A DNA stretch of 64,000 nucleotides from Selaginella moellendorffii (Eukaryota; Streptophyta; Lycopodiopsida; Selaginellales; Selaginellaceae), in NCBI RefSeq assembly GCF_000143415.4, contig NW_003314291.1, positions 1,836,328-1,900,327 of the forward strand. Direction: 5' to 3'. This document shows positions 10,893 through 23,125 of this stretch, piece after piece. The position numbers were made by a program, and so were the translations under genes. Within the stretch, counting starts at the first letter, position 1. Each line of letters opens with the position of its first letter. Below the pieces are notes generated by a model, which saw only the letters and a program-made list of their open reading frames with translations, was not told where the DNA came from and ran no database searches.

Positions 10893-12550
10893 ACCAAAAT
10901 CTGTTTGATGAGTTTGTCAACACGAGGAACCACTACATATCCCTTCTTCACCAGCATTCCATCTTGTATCCCAAATGATGCAAACTTATCACCCTTCAAA
11001 TTTATAAAGGTGTCCCTCAACAAAACCTTTGTGCAAATATTAGTGATAAATGAGTCAAACTCAATAAATTCTTTAAACTCATCCAAGAGATCAGCTAGCT
11101 TCATGAATGAGATAGAATTTACCATCCTAAATAATGCATCAACCACCTTACTATCACCTCCATGCTTATACTGGATCTTAATAGACATTTACTTTTACTA
11201 ATGAGCAAAGCAGCCTCAAAGATCCTTTTGTCAACTAAAATACTGGAGAGATTGATGGTTTGAATTCAATGGAAGTTCGATTCATATAGACAATGCTACC
11301 ATTCCTTCACAGCAACAATCACAACATACAACTCCTTATCTCAAGTAGGCCAATTCCGTTGTGTAGCATCAAACTTATGGCTTATATATGCAAGAGGATG
11401 CTCAACTTGAAGCAAGATGGCTCCATTAGTAATGTCATTTGCATCTATCTCAACCACAAGAGGCTAAATATGGAAGATCCACCACAACAAATGCTTGAGT
11501 TATATCCACGATGGATTCCACCACATTCACCTTAGAATTTGTTAACCCCTTTAGAACAATCCTTGCCCTAATGTCCAACCTTGTGGCAATGAAAAAAATG
11601 ACCCTCCACTTTGTCCTTCTCTCGCTAGGGCAAATAATATCTTTTGGCCTCATTCCATCTCCACTCTTTGAGCCAAAACAACAGCCGTTTCTTCCCGAAG
11701 ATGAAGTATTGGTGGGTTGGTCATCATGTTGACTACCCCATAGACCATCCTGTTGACCAAGGTTGACCAATTTGACTGATGGTTTGGGCAAAAAGATCTA
11801 AGCCTTAGTGATGGCATCAATCAATGTTGCTAGAAAATCTTTTTTGACCTTTTGCTACACATCCATTTAACTCAATTTGATGAAACATTGCACCTTTAGT
11901 AGCTCATTATAGATGCCCATAAGACTAAGGCAAAGATCATAGAACTTGTGGGCATACACATCCAAAGACAAAATCTCTTGTGGAATCTCTAACAACTAGT
12001 TCATGAGGTTAACCTCTTCAAACTTCTTGACAAATGAAGTGTGGAAAACCTTTGTCAAATCACTCTAAGAAGTCGGCTTTGAATTAGCTTTGATGTAGTT
12101 CTTTCACCACGAAAAAGCATGACCCATAAGCTTCATTACAAAAAAATCAATTTTCACTTTATCCTCACAAGGATTGTGAGACCAACAACTTTCCCATAAT
12201 TCCAACCAAGAATCAACCTCTTGGTTATCACAAGCATCTAGTGATGACTTCCATTCCATGATACCATAATCTTTGGCATGTTTGATATACCAATGGTAAT
12301 TATAGATATGAGATTGATTCAACCTTTGAGGGTCCATACGAAGCAAAAAATCCTTAATGAGATTGATCAAATCCTTAACCTCCTTAATGTCATTCTTAAC
12401 CTCAGAAATCAGGTGTTCTTGCCACACAACAACATCAACAAGAGTCTCTTCCTAATCATCATGGCCATCATCACTAATGCCATACTCCTCATTAGGATCA
12501 ATATCTTGCTCATTTGCCATCCCTAAAAGAACATGCTGCTTTGATACTAA
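10893..12550 (-). pseudogene. Ty3/gypsy gag-protease-RNase H remnant
   Basis: Read on the minus strand from about 12540: a gag segment with a WLELWESCWSH-like stretch (12104-12427), a decayed zinc-knuckle region, a retropepsin-like piece (IVLKGLTNSKVNVVES, 11450-11791), RNase H pieces with a HQSLQYFSQQKDL-like segment, and IQYKHGGDSKVVDALFR (about 11180), which matches the RNase H/integrase linker. Reverse transcriptase is largely deleted and stops are frequent. A degraded primer-binding site (TAGTATCAAAGC, minus) lies at about 12538-12550. The frame continues across the inserted retrotransposon into 2362-1106. Confidence 0.72.
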
Positions 12551-12700
12551 TGAAACAAACAATGGAGTGAACCCAAGACCAACCTCCCAACCCTTAATGC
12601 ATTATGGCCTTAAATCCCCCAGGCTATAAAATATTCTTGGAATATTCACATAAGCTCCAAGCTTTCAACAAAAATCAGAGGGCTAGAGATGCAAAAGGAG
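12551..12700 (-). repeat. 5' LTR remnant of the old Ty3/gypsy element
   Basis: Starts TGAAACAAACAATGG next to the decayed primer-binding site and matches 759 onward. Its right limit is not clear. Confidence 0.5.
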
Positions 12701-13984
12701 ATGCATGGCATAATGGTTAAGATGTGTGGGCATGTTAAGGCACTTGAGGCTAGAGGTGGTGTGCCCCATATAAGACTTCTTTGGTGGATCCACTCAAGAT
12801 TCCAACTTTTTCCAGTGCTAGCGGCATGAATGAGTGTCTAACTTGGCTAGCCAATGTGAAGAAATTCTTGGCTGTCAAAGGAACTCTAAATGCAAAGGCT
12901 TTACTTAAATCTGAAAGCAGCTTCACATGAGTTTTATCTTTTGTTTTAATACTGACAGAGTGATGTATTTCCTATAGTTAGAAGTCACATAGTTTACATA
13001 TATCTTTGATCTTGCTCTAGGATTTTTCTGCATTTGTATTATCTTAATCCTTGAGAGTTGCTATGTATACATAAGGAAATATCTGGTTAGTCAAAATGGT
13101 ATATTAGGTATTTAAAATAAAAGGATTTAATGGTTTCTAAATAATACACAGTTGACTGTCATATTTGTGAGAATGATACAACTCTACTGAGAAAGATTCA
13201 AAATAACATTTTTCAAAATTTTTATATTAGATATTTTGAAAAAAAATTAGTATACATCTAAAACCTTATCAACCAGAACATGTTTCAGCAATGGATCAGA
13301 CATTTTATAAATTATAATATATAAAATAACTACTATGAAAATGAAATATAAAATATTTATAAATAAAAACTTAGAATAAGGAGAAGGAAAGTTCATAGAA
13401 ATAAGATTTTAAAATGTTTAAAATAATGATTTGTATAAGCTTCTAAAAAAGTGATTTAGGCTAAAAAGTAGTAGAAATTAAATATCCAGATTTATAAGAA
13501 TAATGTTGACATAATAAACTATTATTCATTAGGATTATAATTTTAATATCGTGCCTGGAAGCTGTGATTTCTAAAGCTTTAGGAAAGTTTAAAAATTTTA
13601 TCAATTTATTTTTAAATGTAAATACTAATAAGAAATTATATAAATGAGAATATATTTATAAATATACTTTATGGAGAAAATTACAGGTTTAAATATAAAC
13701 TTAGATCTGACACTTTGCTATGCTTGGAATCTATCCAAGATCTCTTTGCACTTGAGATTAATTGCTGAGGGCTCTAGAGGTGTCACTGCATATAGGACGT
13801 AGCATATTGGAAGAGCTGTTAACACCTGGAAAACAATTATCTTGGAACCTATAAATTATATGAGGCACAAAATATACGATGTTCAAATATCCTATGAGCT
13901 TAGTCCCCTCCTAACTGCCAACTTCATGCCAGTTTGGCAGCAATAGTCTCCAAAGTACTTGGACAACATTTTTGCTGCATCAAC
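12701..13984. other. AT-rich intergenic DNA with a diverged repeat
   Basis: No gene seen. From about 13005 (gatcttgctctaggattttt) to about 13700 the sequence resembles 22037-22900 in the same order, indicating an old dispersed or duplicated block. Otherwise it is AT-rich with no open frame. Confidence 0.5.
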
Positions 13985-14504
13985 ACAGAGTTCCAAAGCT
14001 ACTATTGGTTTCCGGACCTTGCCATAGACACCACATTGTTACGTGGAATCCCGTCAAAGACTCTGACGAGCATCTACCACACTCTGCACTTGAGATACAT
14101 CTCCACCAAGCTGCTCAACACAAATATAACTTGGTCACATCCATGGCTGGCTGCCTGAGGGTGGATCACTCTTCCTTTCTCCAACGATCTTTTCTTCATG
14201 CCACCTTGCAACCTTTTCTCTTGCGGCCTTCTTCTTTCACTGCTAAGCCAGTGCACACCTTGATCGCAGCTACAAAAGTTTGATCTCCTGGATCACAGCC
14301 TTCCAGCTGCATCCAAGTAAAGCGCTCCAATCCAATTGCTAACTCCCCGTTTTGCATGTAGCCAAAAACCACGACAGTCCACGAGACCACATTGTTGCAT
14401 TGAATCTTGCCAAAGACCCAAAGAGCATTCACCAAGCTCCCACACTTGAGATACATATCCACCAAGCTACTTGCTCTCGACAGCCCACTGGGCCACGGCA
14501 GCAT
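13985..14504 (-). pseudogene. Pentatricopeptide repeat (PPR) gene fragment
   Basis: On the minus strand, 14504-14196 translates with plant PLS-type PPR signatures: SLVDMYLKCGSLVNALWVF, NNVVSWTVVVFGYMQNGE, and a FVAAIKVCTGLAV piece. After frame changes a second unit follows (GRVIHPQAASHGCDQV, SLVEMYLKCR, then RVFDGIPRNNVVS), with stops below about 14080. Family members bind organellar RNA in chloroplasts or mitochondria. About two repeats remain, and start and end are missing, so this is a relic. Confidence 0.8.
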
Positions 14505-14558
14505 GCCCAGTCTCGGACCTCGGACTCGTCATCCGACTCCGAGATGGGCTAAATAGCC

Positions 14559-14888
14559 ATGAAGATATCTTCTTCCAATCCATTCTTCGCACCCAGGCAA
14601 TGGATTTCTACCCCGTTCTCTAAGCAGCTCTTTCTCAAGCTCTCGCAATCCTATCCCTTGGCAGCCAGATTCCAGCGGGCCGTAAGCACCACGAGGGTAG
14701 TCGATCAATCCAGAGAACTGGAGCAGTGCTGGAGCTCCGACTGGCCATGGCGTCGAAGACCTGGCATTGGATTAAATTACATTGTCATGGATGATCCTTC
14801 CTCGCTGGAGATGCACACACTTCCGCATTCCTTGAGCACCAGAAGCCTGATAAGAACTAAAGCGAGGGACAATGTAATCAAATTCTAG
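14559..14888 (+). CDS. Hypothetical 109-aa open frame
   Basis: ATG (14559) to stop, 109 codons. The N-terminal ~50 residues are rich in Ser, Phe, Arg and Gln with few acidic residues, like an organelle transit peptide, but no domain follows. It lies between a PPR relic on the other strand and a SERINC pseudogene. It could be a chance frame or the 5' end of a lost gene. Confidence 0.2.
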   Translation: MKISSSNPFFAPRQWISTPFSKQLFLKLSQSYPLAARFQRAVSTTRVVDQSRELEQCWSSDWPWRRRPGIGLNYIVMDDPSSLEMHTLPHSLSTRSLIRTKARDNVIKF

Positions 14889-14925
14889 GGTTTTTCTTCT
14901 TGATCCAGCAAGCGCCCAGAGATGT

Positions 14926-16384
14926 GGATGACATCTTGTCTAGCATCCGGCTGCACGGCTTCGCTTGCCAGGCTTGTAAGGGATTAGCGAGCAGCATCTC
15001 TGATCGGCAAGAATCATGTATAGCAGCCTCTTCGCGCTCTCCTTGCTGCTCGCATGGATGCTGCGTGACCTCACGTGGCCAATCCTGGAGAAAATCCTGT
15101 GTAAGTTCTTGCACTTTACGACAACAACTTTTTGTTTTGCTTGTGGCAGGGATCAATGATTGGCTTGGCACACAAGCTGTTCTACGCGTGAGCTTTGGGA
15201 GTTTCTTCTTCTTCATTGAATTAGCACTGCTTATGTTTGGAGTTAAGTACCAAAGCAATCACAGGGACTCATGGCATCAATGATCAACCTTATCATCTGG
15301 TCTGGTCTCACTGTGCTTGGCCTCATCCTTCTTCCCAACGACATTGTGGATGCTGACAGTAAATCTAGTGCTTCTTTCTTGGAATTACAACCATAGTTTC
15401 TTTGTTCTTCTGGCAGGAAGACTCTCGACATACAACTGGAACACTGCATGGATTGCCAAAGAGAGTAAGTTCTAGTAATGTTCTTCCTCGTTTCTTTTCC
15501 TCTTATACATATAACAAGATTCACAGTTCACAGGTATAATCCCTTGCTTGCTGTGTCCTTAGTGTGCTACATCATGCAGGACATCTATACAAGTGGTTCA
15601 ATCCTGCTTATCAAGATTGCGAGCTCAATCTCTTCTTTATCACGAGCTCGCTATCTCTCGGCATCGCATTCACTGCTATCTCTGTGCATCCTCAGGTAAC
15701 TTTTAAGCTGGAGCTTTTCTTTTGAGTGTGAAGGATGGTTTTTTTGTTCTTTTTTGTTCCAGGTGAATGGGCGGTGATAGTGCCTGCTTCGGTGATAGCG
15801 CTCTACTGCATGTATATATGCTACAGCGCATTGTCAAGACTACGATTGCATCGGAGTGCCCAAGCATGCCGAGGTGGTTTTTATAAACACACTCGTCATG
15901 GGAATGGCCACCCTGCTTATCTCCGTGATATACTCCACGGCTTGAGCAGGCTCTCAACCACTTTCCTGTCACCGCCAGCTCCTCCTCACAATGCAAAGGA
16001 GCTTCTAGAAGAAGAATTGAGTAGAAAAACTCACAAAGTTTCTCTAACACCTTTACTCTCGAGGAGAAATTTCAAAAACAACCACAAACTAAGTGGCACT
16101 GGATCTGAGCACGACTTCCACGAAGCAAAGAAACAGTCCCAACACCGTCACGTATGTTTACTTGTTCTGTTATCTTGTCTTTGCCCTTGCGAGCATGTAC
16201 TCGGCTATGTTGCTCACCAGATGGGGAAACCCTGAAGACGGATGCTATCGATGTTGGCTGGCATTCGGAATGGGTCCGGATTGGCACAATGTGGTTCACA
16301 GCGGCACTATACATTTGGTCGCTCATAGGTCCACTCATTCTTCCAGATCGAGACTGCATGCAAAGTAAGCAGATATCATTGTAA
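14926..16384 (+). pseudogene. SERINC/TMS membrane protein pseudogene
   Basis: Pieces of a Serinc-family multi-pass membrane protein appear in correct order but in different frames: MTSCLASGCTASLA (14926), ACKGLASSIS, MYSSLFALSLLLAWMLRDL (15016), INDWLGTQAVLRVSFGSFFF, INLIIWSGLTVLGLILLPND, STYNWNTAWIAKE, YKWFNPAYQDCELNLFFIT (about 15590), VIVPASVIALYCMYICYSAL (about 15775), then MYSAMLLTRWGNPE and TDAIDVGWHSEWVRIGTMW (about 16240). Intron positions near 15094-15150 and 15463-15533 keep GT and AG. At least five frame changes separate the pieces, so it cannot make an intact protein unless the assembly is error-rich here. The family is implicated in serine incorporation into membrane lipids. Confidence 0.85.
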
Positions 16385-19300
16385 AGTAGTGTTGTAAATT
16401 TGAAGAAATTAAAAGTCTTTGGTTGGAATCAAATTAAGAGTTTCCACCATCTAGTGTTGAAGATCGATTGCCTGTATGGAAGAATGAGGAACAAAAAATG
16501 ATTGAGTTTTTCTTAGTTTTTACCTTGTTCCTGCATAGAAGGTGAGTTGGATCTCATACAACTTTTTAGATGCCATGTCTCTGGAAGGTCATGTGCACAA
16601 TCATCTTCAACCTGTGAAATCACACAGTCAGAACAAATGCACCATGAAAGGTGATAAGAGCTTATGTTTATGTGACTAACGGATCATGCGGTTGAAAGGC
16701 TACTTGCTGGTGCTGCAGTGGCGGTGGCAGATGCTGAGGTTGAGGAGATGTCACAACCACAAGTGCTGCTGGTTCTTCACAGAACCTGTTGATCAAAGAT
16801 CATTCTCAACGCACGTCTTTTCAGCTTTCAGTTAACTCACAGAGCTAGTGATTGTCTAAAGCAGCATTTTATCAATCCCAGGATAGTCTCCAACACTCAG
16901 GAACTTCTTATGTATCGTGTGGTCAATTTCCTGATGCTTTGCAACATGGTGCCCTTGCTTGGATCTATAGCTGCTACTATGTCACCATGGATCTGGGATC
17001 GAGCATTGTTGATCTTGATCATTTTGATTATGCAAACAAAGGAGCCAATAAATAGGATATGGATGTAGGCCAATCTACTGGTCTACATCAGATTTCTGTT
17101 GGCAGCTGCAAGCCAAGGACATGCACCTTTCCATTATAGCAATGGCACTTCCAGACTGAAATATGGTTTGATAATGTCTCTCGCTTGTTACTCTCGGGAA
17201 AGCACCTTCCTTGGTAGAGACTCTCTTTTGTTCCACCAGAGGCATCCAGTAAAATAATTCTCATGTCCATTACACAGGCTTTCTTTCCTTCGCTGCTGCC
17301 TGCAAAAATTCTGGAAAGAAATATAACTTATGCCATAGCCATAGATCGTGAATGAAGCAAAAATGCTACTTTCTTCCTCAAGAATAAAAGAACTTTCACA
17401 ATCTGCCACCACAGTCTACCCTAAGAGATAACAACCCAAAAGGTGATTTCAATTGTCACTACCTCTTTGCCACATGTAAAAAATTGTAACCCTCCTTTTG
17501 GAGAGTCACAAATCTAGTCCTGCTGATTAGGAGCATCCACCATAAGTAAAATTGGATATTCTTAAAATGAAATAAAAAACACTAGATGCCATATGCTAAT
17601 AGCACTTTTAAACAAGGGAGTACTAACACAGTGCCCAGCTCCACTAGAAGAAATAACATCTTTTTAACAATTTCTAGAATATGAAAATACATGTACCCCT
17701 CTAGGAAAAGTAGCATTTAAAATTGTAGTTATTCCTTTATGGTTACATTACAGCAAACAGAATGGTAAACTTATTTAATACATTAATTAAATATATTGAT
17801 TAGAGGAGATGCGAAATACAAAAATATAAAAGTTATAAACTTTTCTATTTTGAAGTACTCTTAATTATTCACAGTTTATTAAAAACATATCTATTTTGAC
17901 TGATTATGTTTCTTATATCTTTGTTATAATCTCGAATATCTTAAGTTCTTTAAAATTATTTTGAATTAAAATGAACTGTAGAAATGTCAATAAACAACTC
18001 CACATTAGATTCTCAGAAAGAAGAGACCTCTTTGATCATACTTAATTATATATTATAATTGGAAAGAATAATCTTCTTTATGTACTTAGTATTATTACTA
18101 TTGAGGAACATGCAAGCTCACATTTTTCTAGCTAAGGACCCAAGGTTCCTACACACAGCCACTTAATATGAAATATTCTATAGAAATTGACCAAAAAAGA
18201 AATAAATTAAGAATTAATTATAAATAAATTCTACTGTCAAACTGTAAATCCACTATAAAAATCATATAAAGCTTAAAACAAGACAAATTCCTCTTCACAA
18301 AGCTAGTATAAACAGTGAATTCAATTGTGATGCTAGGGAGTATATAGAGTTAAAACTCACTCAAATTCTTTTAGAAATTAAAAGGAAAAAGCATGATAAA
18401 TATTTAACTTTCAAATCTGTACAACCACAAAAAACACTCATGTAGTTGTGAAAATTAATAAGCTTTTCTTTAGTTATCTATGCTAGTTCATCTCGCTAGT
18501 AGTCAATTTAACCTAATATAGTTAATATTAGTTACATCCTCTTTCTTTAATTTTGTCTTAGAGCAGAGCATTTAATCAAAAATTTGCAAGAGAACTCTTA
18601 TAGTCTATGGTGTTATCATTGAGCAAGAGGCCATATTCATATTGAACTCTAGCACCATTAAAATGGTACTGTTACACCTTTGATCCTTACCTTGCTCAAG
18701 ATGTATATAAAACTTTACTATAGAGTTTAACTCTTTGTACCCAGCCACAAAATCTAAAATCTGTTAACACCCTAAAAGTGTTAAATGGTTTAAGGAAATG
18801 GCATTTACAGCACAAATATAGTATTTGATTGATTTAATGTTTTTTCAATAACTTTATAAATATATATAATTCAACTTAAATTTATACTTAAATAGCTGAT
18901 TAAAGAGAAAAATTAGATTTTACTCAAAACCCTTTACTTTATTATTACCTCTGGAATAATATCCTTCTAATAAACATAATATTTCATGTGCTCCCATAAG
19001 AGTGATTAGCTTTCATGCATTTCCTATTCTCATTGGTTGCAACACAACTAAGCTTGGCTCAAAAGCTTTAAACCCATGTTTGGTCGCTGAGATGTTGTTA
19101 AACCTCTATTGATTCAAAACAATCTCTAATATTGTAGAAACAATTTGAAGAACACATAGTTATATTACAAGTTATATTTAAATAGTTGATTAAAGAGAAA
19201 AATTAGAAGGTCCTTTTACTCAAAACCATTTACTTTACTATTACCTCTGGAATGAGTGAGTGGCACAAAACAATCCTCTTGATTCATAATTTTAGAAAAA

Positions 19301-19499
19301 ATTTGAAGAACACAGAGTGAGAAGGATGTAAGCCAGTCTACTGATCTGCCTCACATTTCTGTCTGCAGCTCTGACTTAAGGATAAGTATGCACTTTCATT
19401 ACTCAATCTAAATATCAGCATGGAAGCTCCATTGGAATTTCACTGTAGGATGCATCTTTGGTCACCAAATAAAAACTACTTTTCTCATACACTTTCTGG
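16385..19499. other. AT-rich intergenic DNA, possible unrecognised gene remnants
   Basis: No gene recognised. Short minus-strand frames at 17088-17412 look like exon pieces but match nothing I know. The stretch near 17055-17110 (tctactggtctacatcagatttctgttggcag) is repeated in diverged form near 19325-19370. An 80-bp stretch near 18880-18960 is repeated near 19180-19255. These point to small local duplications. Confidence 0.4.
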
Positions 19500-21417
19500 C
19501 CAACCAAACAAACAGAGCGAACCTCTCCTTCACGTTGTTTATGAATGCAAGAATGCAATTCACACAGTTTGTGAATATTGTGTTCTCGGTTTCAGTAGTG
19601 TTGAAAGTATCTCTGACAACCTTCTCCAATACAAGATGTACAATGCTTCTATCTCTATCTGTCGCGGCAGTAAGTAAAGACTTGTAATTGATAAAGGATT
19701 GACCCTAAACCTTGACTCTGAAAACTTTGTTACAATAAACGTAATTTTCCAGCCAGATTTCATGTTGCACACCATTTGAGAGACACAACGGATGATAAAT
19801 TCTCGTATTTCAACAGAGGCATTTCTCTGCATGATGATGACAAAAGCTGCAGAGAGTCCATGGTATACATAGCAACTGAGAAATTGCTTGAACACCCAAC
19901 AGTAACAAAATAGTCAGACAATGTAATCCACATCCTGCTCCAGACCAGCTTGATCCGATTCATATTGAAGTGCCTATACAACAAACAAGTGAATACATCA
20001 CATCAAATCACTTACACAATTCCTTCACTACTTAAGGCCTGTCTTCGAATAAAAAAATTGTTAGCTTCGTTTGAATCAATTTGACCAAGCAAACTGAGAT
20101 TTGAAAAGAGATTACTCATTTTCTCTGCAGTGACTGCACCAGGTATTGGGCTCTGCCTACCACCAATACTGCCGTATGGTCCTCAACGTGCAGCTAGAGC
20201 AGCAAAATGCAATCTTCCTTTTCATTTTGGAGCAGTTGATAGCTTAGTCTTTTCTGGATCGTTTGAAAAGAAAGTAGCATCATGGAGAGCCACCGATGAG
20301 ATAGAGCTGATCAATCGTTAAACGCCTGTAAGTACATGCTCCCATGCGTGCTGCAAATGATTTCCTTATTCATTTGCAATATTTGGCCAGGGTAAGCACC
20401 ATATGTCATCACACTAAATTTACCTTGATAGCATTCACGTTTTTCTGCTTGATATCTACAGGATAATGTAGCGATGTAAACTTTGTAAGTCACAAAAGCA
20501 TCCCACTGTATTTGTCTGCACATCACTGCAGTGCTATGTATCGCATGCCTGAACCATTCCAGGCATGGTGAAGTCAAAACCTCGTCATCACTCTTGTCTA
20601 GTGGGACACTAAGCCCCGCAAGCATGGGTCCTCATGAAACTTCTACCATTGGCTTAAAAATTTCCACGTCTGTCGCAGCATAGTATGTAGATCTGGTAGA
20701 AAATGAAGGCAATGACAATAAGGAAACAGTGTTCTCAGCTTTTTCTTTGAGTTGATCTTGCATATAACAAATCGCATCTTCACTGGACTCAAACAGCTTC
20801 TCTTCTTTGGGCTTTCGGATAACTATGTTCATGATGCTGTCAATCCCAGCAGAAAATTATTGTCCTTCCCAGCTGGTTTTATGGCCGGAATAACATTATC
20901 CGCTTTCATTTTAATTTCTTTGTTCACCATACGGTCGTATAGTCCTCCCATAAACTCTTCAGGAAGATCCTTTCCATCGTCAATGCCTCTGTTAGTTTTT
21001 TATAAATGCAGCTTTAGACATCTGTAATAGCCCATGAGTGAAATCTTGGAAGGAAGTGGAAGCATTTGCTCACCTTATCTTTCACCATCACGTTGTGCGC
21101 ATCAGTGTTAAGAATAATTACAGAATATGGCAGAACATAGCTTTGGGATTACAGATGCAATATCACTCTGCAAATTTTTCCATTATCCTATCTGTCTTCT
21201 GAGCCTCCAGGGAGACTGAAGCCCATCAAGAATGTTCGTATCGACATGTCAAACTCCATATTATGACAGTTGAAGGAGTCAACATAGGCGTGCATTGAAT
21301 GAAAACTCCTCTTTTTCACCCAGGTAATCCCCAATCAGGCCTTTGTCTAGATCTATGGTACTCAGGAGGAACTTGATGCCCAGTCCTTCATGCATCCTTG
21401 GTGTATAAGGTGGAAAA
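19500..21417 (-). pseudogene. BIG-type ARF guanine-nucleotide exchange factor pseudogene (Sec7)
   Basis: Minus-strand pieces follow the order of plant BIG proteins. They are a Sec7-domain start (LLSTIDLDKGLIGDYLGEKE, about 21380), the Sec7 signature VIILNTDAHNVMVKDK (21074-21136), DLPEEFMGGLYDRMVNKEIK (about 20950), then PMVEVS / MLAGLSVPLDKSDDEV (about 20640-20570) and AIHSTAVM...DAFVT. They continue with EKMSNLFSNLSLLGQI (about 20110), MNRIKLVWSRMWITLSDYF (about 19950), EIREFIIRCVSQMV (about 19810) and TIFTNCVNCILAFINN (about 19560). Frames change repeatedly, codons are lost (the segment after MDSLQLL is deleted), and stops occur. Some short introns keep GT/AG (for example the one ending near 19980). 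Functional relatives activate ARF GTPases at the trans-Golgi. Confidence 0.85.
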
Positions 21418-23125
21418 GGTACAAAAGAAATTCACATTCTAAAAAGGGAATATGTGTCCCCTAGATGCCAGATGCCAATAGGGGATTTAGTAAAGGGAGT
21501 GAGAAAAAGAGCACGCTTGGGGGTTTGAGACCTCAACACTCAGTCTCAGTAGCTTCCAATAAAAAGAACCTAAATAAATGAATCCCAGCCTTTCTGCCAT
21601 CCCCAGAATAAGAAGGGAGACCTGCAATAGGAAAAACAGGCTGTAAAACACGCAAGCACCTCCAAAAGCTCATTCATGGGCTCAGAAATAATAACAACTA
21701 TTTTTTCCAGGAGTTTGACATATTCCACTTTACTGTGAATTACCTGGACACAGTGTCATGAGTTTAAGTTTGATAAACCTGCAATCCTTACTGTTATGCG
21801 CTGAGATTACACATGTTTGCCAGCAAATATTTGTGCATAATCTGCCATGGATGAAGCCCCCACTATGTAGACATGCTTCGCACCAGCTTCCAACCAGCTT
21901 TCTCCACAAATGTAGTCCTAAGCAACAGTTCTTTCTGTTTGCTTTCCCAGGAGAAAGAAATCTCATTGTTCCATTGCCCTAAAAGCGTCACAAACAAAAA
22001 TTTGAAGCATTATGCCATGTGTTTTAATCTAGGCTTATGATCTTGCTCTAGATTTTTTCTGCATTTGTATTACCTAAATCAGTATCAAAACATAAGGAAA
22101 ATTTCTTCATAGTTCAAAATGGTAAATTACATATTTAAAAGAATATAAGTTAATGGTTTCTAAAAAGAGCAAAGATGTACGTCACATTTGTGAGAAAGAT
22201 ACAACTCTGATGAGAAATACAGAAATATTTTTTTAAAAAATATTTAAATTAGATATATTATAAAATATTTATATTAATACACCTATAATATAGAACATAC
22301 TTTAACAATAGATCAAGAGTGTGCAAGACATTTGTAACTTATAATATAAAAGATAACTACTATGAAATTTAAATGATGAAAATACAAAATAATTGACAAG
22401 AAAAAACATAGAATAAGAAGGAAATTTTATAGAAATAAGAATTTAAAATGTTAAAAAGAGTGGTTTAAATGAACTTCTCATGAAAAGAGATTTAGGTTTA
22501 AAAATAGTAGAACAACTCCCAATTAAATATCTACATTGTTAAGAATAAAGTTGCAAATAATAAACTATGCTTCATCACCATTGCAATAAGGTGATATCAT
22601 GGTAGAAGTTATGATTATAAAAGCTTATGGAAGTTATGACATCAAAAGCATTAATAAATTTTGAAACTTGCAAAAATTTTATTCATGATTGTCTCTAACA
22701 AATGGATTTTAAATCATATAAAGTTAAAAATAAAGAAAATTTAACTTCAATAAAATTAAGATAATAAACACAGAAATGATCTAAAGGAGAACATAATTAT
22801 CAACAAACAAATATTATAAGAAATATTAATATTTTTTATAAACATAGATCTAGCACTTAAATTATAATATTATTATATTTTGTTTAAGGTGCTATATTTA
22901 TTATATTACAATAACATTATCAATGCTGGGAGCAATGAAAATTAGTGATTAAAGTCCCAGTTATGCTGGGAGTATCTCATTTATTTCTGATGTTTTTGTA
23001 ATTTCAAAGAGACGTAATCATTATTATATTTTTTAACATAAATCATAATGATAACATATATATGAATATAAAAATTTATTAATTAGAGTATTATTTTTAA
23101 AAGTTTAAAACCATATAATAGAGTA
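21418..23125. other. AT-rich intergenic DNA
   Basis: No coding signal. From about 22037 it contains a diverged copy of 13005-13700 (gatcttgctctagattttttctgc). Positions 22200-23100 are very AT-rich, with long runs of A/T. Confidence 0.5.

Noticed and set aside
12705-12790. SINE suggested by an A-box-like tggcataatggtt
   Set aside because: No B box follows at the right distance and no A-rich tail was found.
19420-19677. Plus-strand 85-codon frame
   Set aside because: Overlaps the minus-strand BIG pseudogene, which carries the recognisable similarity.
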